This document shows positions 63,167-64,000 of a DNA stretch of 64,000 nt, one piece after another. The notes under the pieces were generated by a model. The model did no database searches and was not told the DNA's origin. It saw only the letters and a list, made by a program, of their open reading frames with translations. Both the position numbers and the translations under genes were made by a program. Source of the stretch: Trichomonas vaginalis G3. Its lineage: Eukaryota; Parabasalia; Trichomonadida; Trichomonadidae. The stretch covers positions 20,119,300-20,183,299 of the forward strand of contig NC_067204.1 of NCBI RefSeq assembly GCF_026262505.1, written 5' to 3'. How positions within the stretch are numbered: the first letter of the stretch is position 1; each line of letters begins with the position of its first letter.

Positions 63167-64000
63167 ATGTACGCCGCTCAGAATATAACGCCAACAGTTT
63201 TGGATGCTATGAATGGAAATGTTTCCGAATGGTATAACGAATGCGACAATGCCATTAGAAGGTCAGAAATAGTTCCTGGAACTTACGAATATACAACTGC
63301 TGTTTCTTATGGAAACGTAGGTGAGTTTGGAGAAGGTTCTTCAACAACAGTAGATATTGCTTGCGACAGGTTTCATATTATTTCTATTGACAACTCATTC
63401 TTATACGTGGAACAAGACATTGAAATAAAACCTTCTGCCAAGTTGTCTGACAAGAAAGGTTGCAATGGAATTTTCTATGTCGGATACCAATATGCTCCAG
63501 AAGTTTTCATGGGATATAAGATATATTCTAACTCTGACTTAGTTCAAACAGTAACATGGGCAAACTATGAATGGTTCGCTTTGAGAAACTCAGTACAACC
63601 ACAAGCTAGAGAACAAACAGACCAGTATGCAACTATTGAGAAAATAAGAAGACTTGACCCTAACGTTCCAGGAGTTTATGTTGACCTTTCTGGACAAAAC
63701 TGCAGCAGCAGTAACCAAAGTAAAATTGAAACTTAGAGTTCCTTTGTCATCTTTCCTCATCTTCAGGTTTTTAAGATACTTGCCAAACTGGGCAGGAAAA
63801 AATTTCTATTGAACTTACTCCAAGCAAAAATAACTTAGTCATTGCACCAACACAAGACCCATTCACTCTTACAGAAGTAGTGGGAACAAATAAAATGTCA
63901 TTCGCCGACTTTTGCAAAAACAAAGTTGACTTAGACTTTGGTTTCTCAAACCTCAACACTGAAGTAAACTATTATTTCAATGCTGCTGGAGATGCTTGGG
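63167..64000 (+). mobile_element. Capsid-like region of the element, runs off the window
   Basis: It starts with MYAAQNITPTVLDAMNG 32 bp after the previous gene on the same strand. The visible part is beta-strand-rich, with many aromatic residues, as in jelly-roll major capsid proteins of Polinton-like elements, and gene order fits a capsid. The region appears broken (about one to two breaks) and the rest is beyond the window. The capsid call rests on style and position only, so an unrelated structural protein is possible. Confidence 0.4.

Larger units (their letters stand above)
59011..64000 (+). mobile_element. Left part of a Maverick/Polinton-like element (runs off the window)
   Basis: From the 22-A run at 58989-59010 the character of the DNA changes: a short GC-rich hairpin, 25-bp tandem repeats and a large palindrome are followed by long genes with a codon use and amino-acid style (Gln-, Lys- and Asn-rich) unlike the host genes. 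Mavericks are abundant in Trichomonas and have complex terminal regions followed by genes for structural and replication proteins. Parts visible: the terminal-like region 59011-59850, the 1078-aa gene 59898-63134 and a capsid-like region from 63167. No polymerase, integrase, protease or ATPase lies inside the window. The capsid-like part appears broken (about one to two breaks), while the first gene looks whole. The assignment is moderate and the exact left end is uncertain. Confidence 0.6.

Noticed and set aside
1-64000. Spliceosomal introns
   Set aside because: No trichomonad-type intron (GTAYGT with the fixed branch/acceptor block near the 3' end) was seen, and the intact genes need none.

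Overview
The window looks like nuclear DNA of a parabasalid protist, most likely Trichomonas vaginalis or a close relative. The reasons are these: the DNA is AT-rich and gene-dense, with long intron-free reading frames; there are ankyrin proteins of the trichomonad type (repeat signature with ANINEKDKNGKTALH), a BspA-like leucine-rich surface gene, a very large multi-pass cyclase-like protein, TCAYTW initiator-like motifs a few bases before start codons, and a Maverick/Polinton-like element at the right end. No organism label was given, so this is an inference from content.

Layout. 1-18.5 kb is a dense block of housekeeping and regulatory genes: a degenerate cyclase-like membrane protein (-), an ankyrin protein (+), an Sds3-like Sin3/HDAC subunit (+), a coiled-coil protein (-), the Prp5/DDX46 splicing helicase (+), a RecQ4-like protein with a degraded helicase core (+), an Rrp6/EXOSC10-like protein that has lost all its catalytic residues (+), and the RNase P subunit Rpp21/Rpr2 (+). 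18.5-32.3 kb is an old tandem segmental duplication. Two five-pass prominin-like genes are each followed by a coiled-coil gene on the opposite strand; the first coiled-coil copy is a fragment. Two near-identical tracts (368 and 592 bp) mark recent exchange between the copies. A 0.9-1.25 kb foldback repeat lies just before the first prominin-like gene. 33-39 kb holds a PP2A B56 subunit (+), a broken unrecognised gene (-) and an EF-hand/WD40 protein (-).

39-53.8 kb is a gene-decay and surface-gene zone. It has three copies of a type I membrane protein family (one intact, one with a single stop, one truncated), a BspA-like LRR gene joined out of frame to the truncated copy, two decaying ankyrin genes, a GT31/Fringe-like glycosyltransferase with one internal stop, a coiled-coil relic and a BspA relic. 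53.9-58.6 kb has UTP14 and Pelota/Dom34, both on the minus strand and separated by 1.75 kb of apparently gene-free DNA. From about 59.0 kb to the window end lies the left part of a Maverick/Polinton-like element with a GC-rich hairpin, 25-bp tandem repeats, a large palindrome, a 1078-aa gene and a capsid-like region.

How the genes relate: most are independent monocistronic genes, as is normal in trichomonads. A recurring theme is the pseudoenzyme: the cyclase-like, RecQ4-like and Rrp6-like proteins keep family architecture but lack the canonical catalytic residues, and the last two are neighbours. The RecQ4-like gene has two E2F-type palindromes just upstream, which fits cell-cycle control of a replication factor. 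Eukaryotic ATG starts were chosen throughout, in several cases downstream of in-frame TTG/GTG codons.
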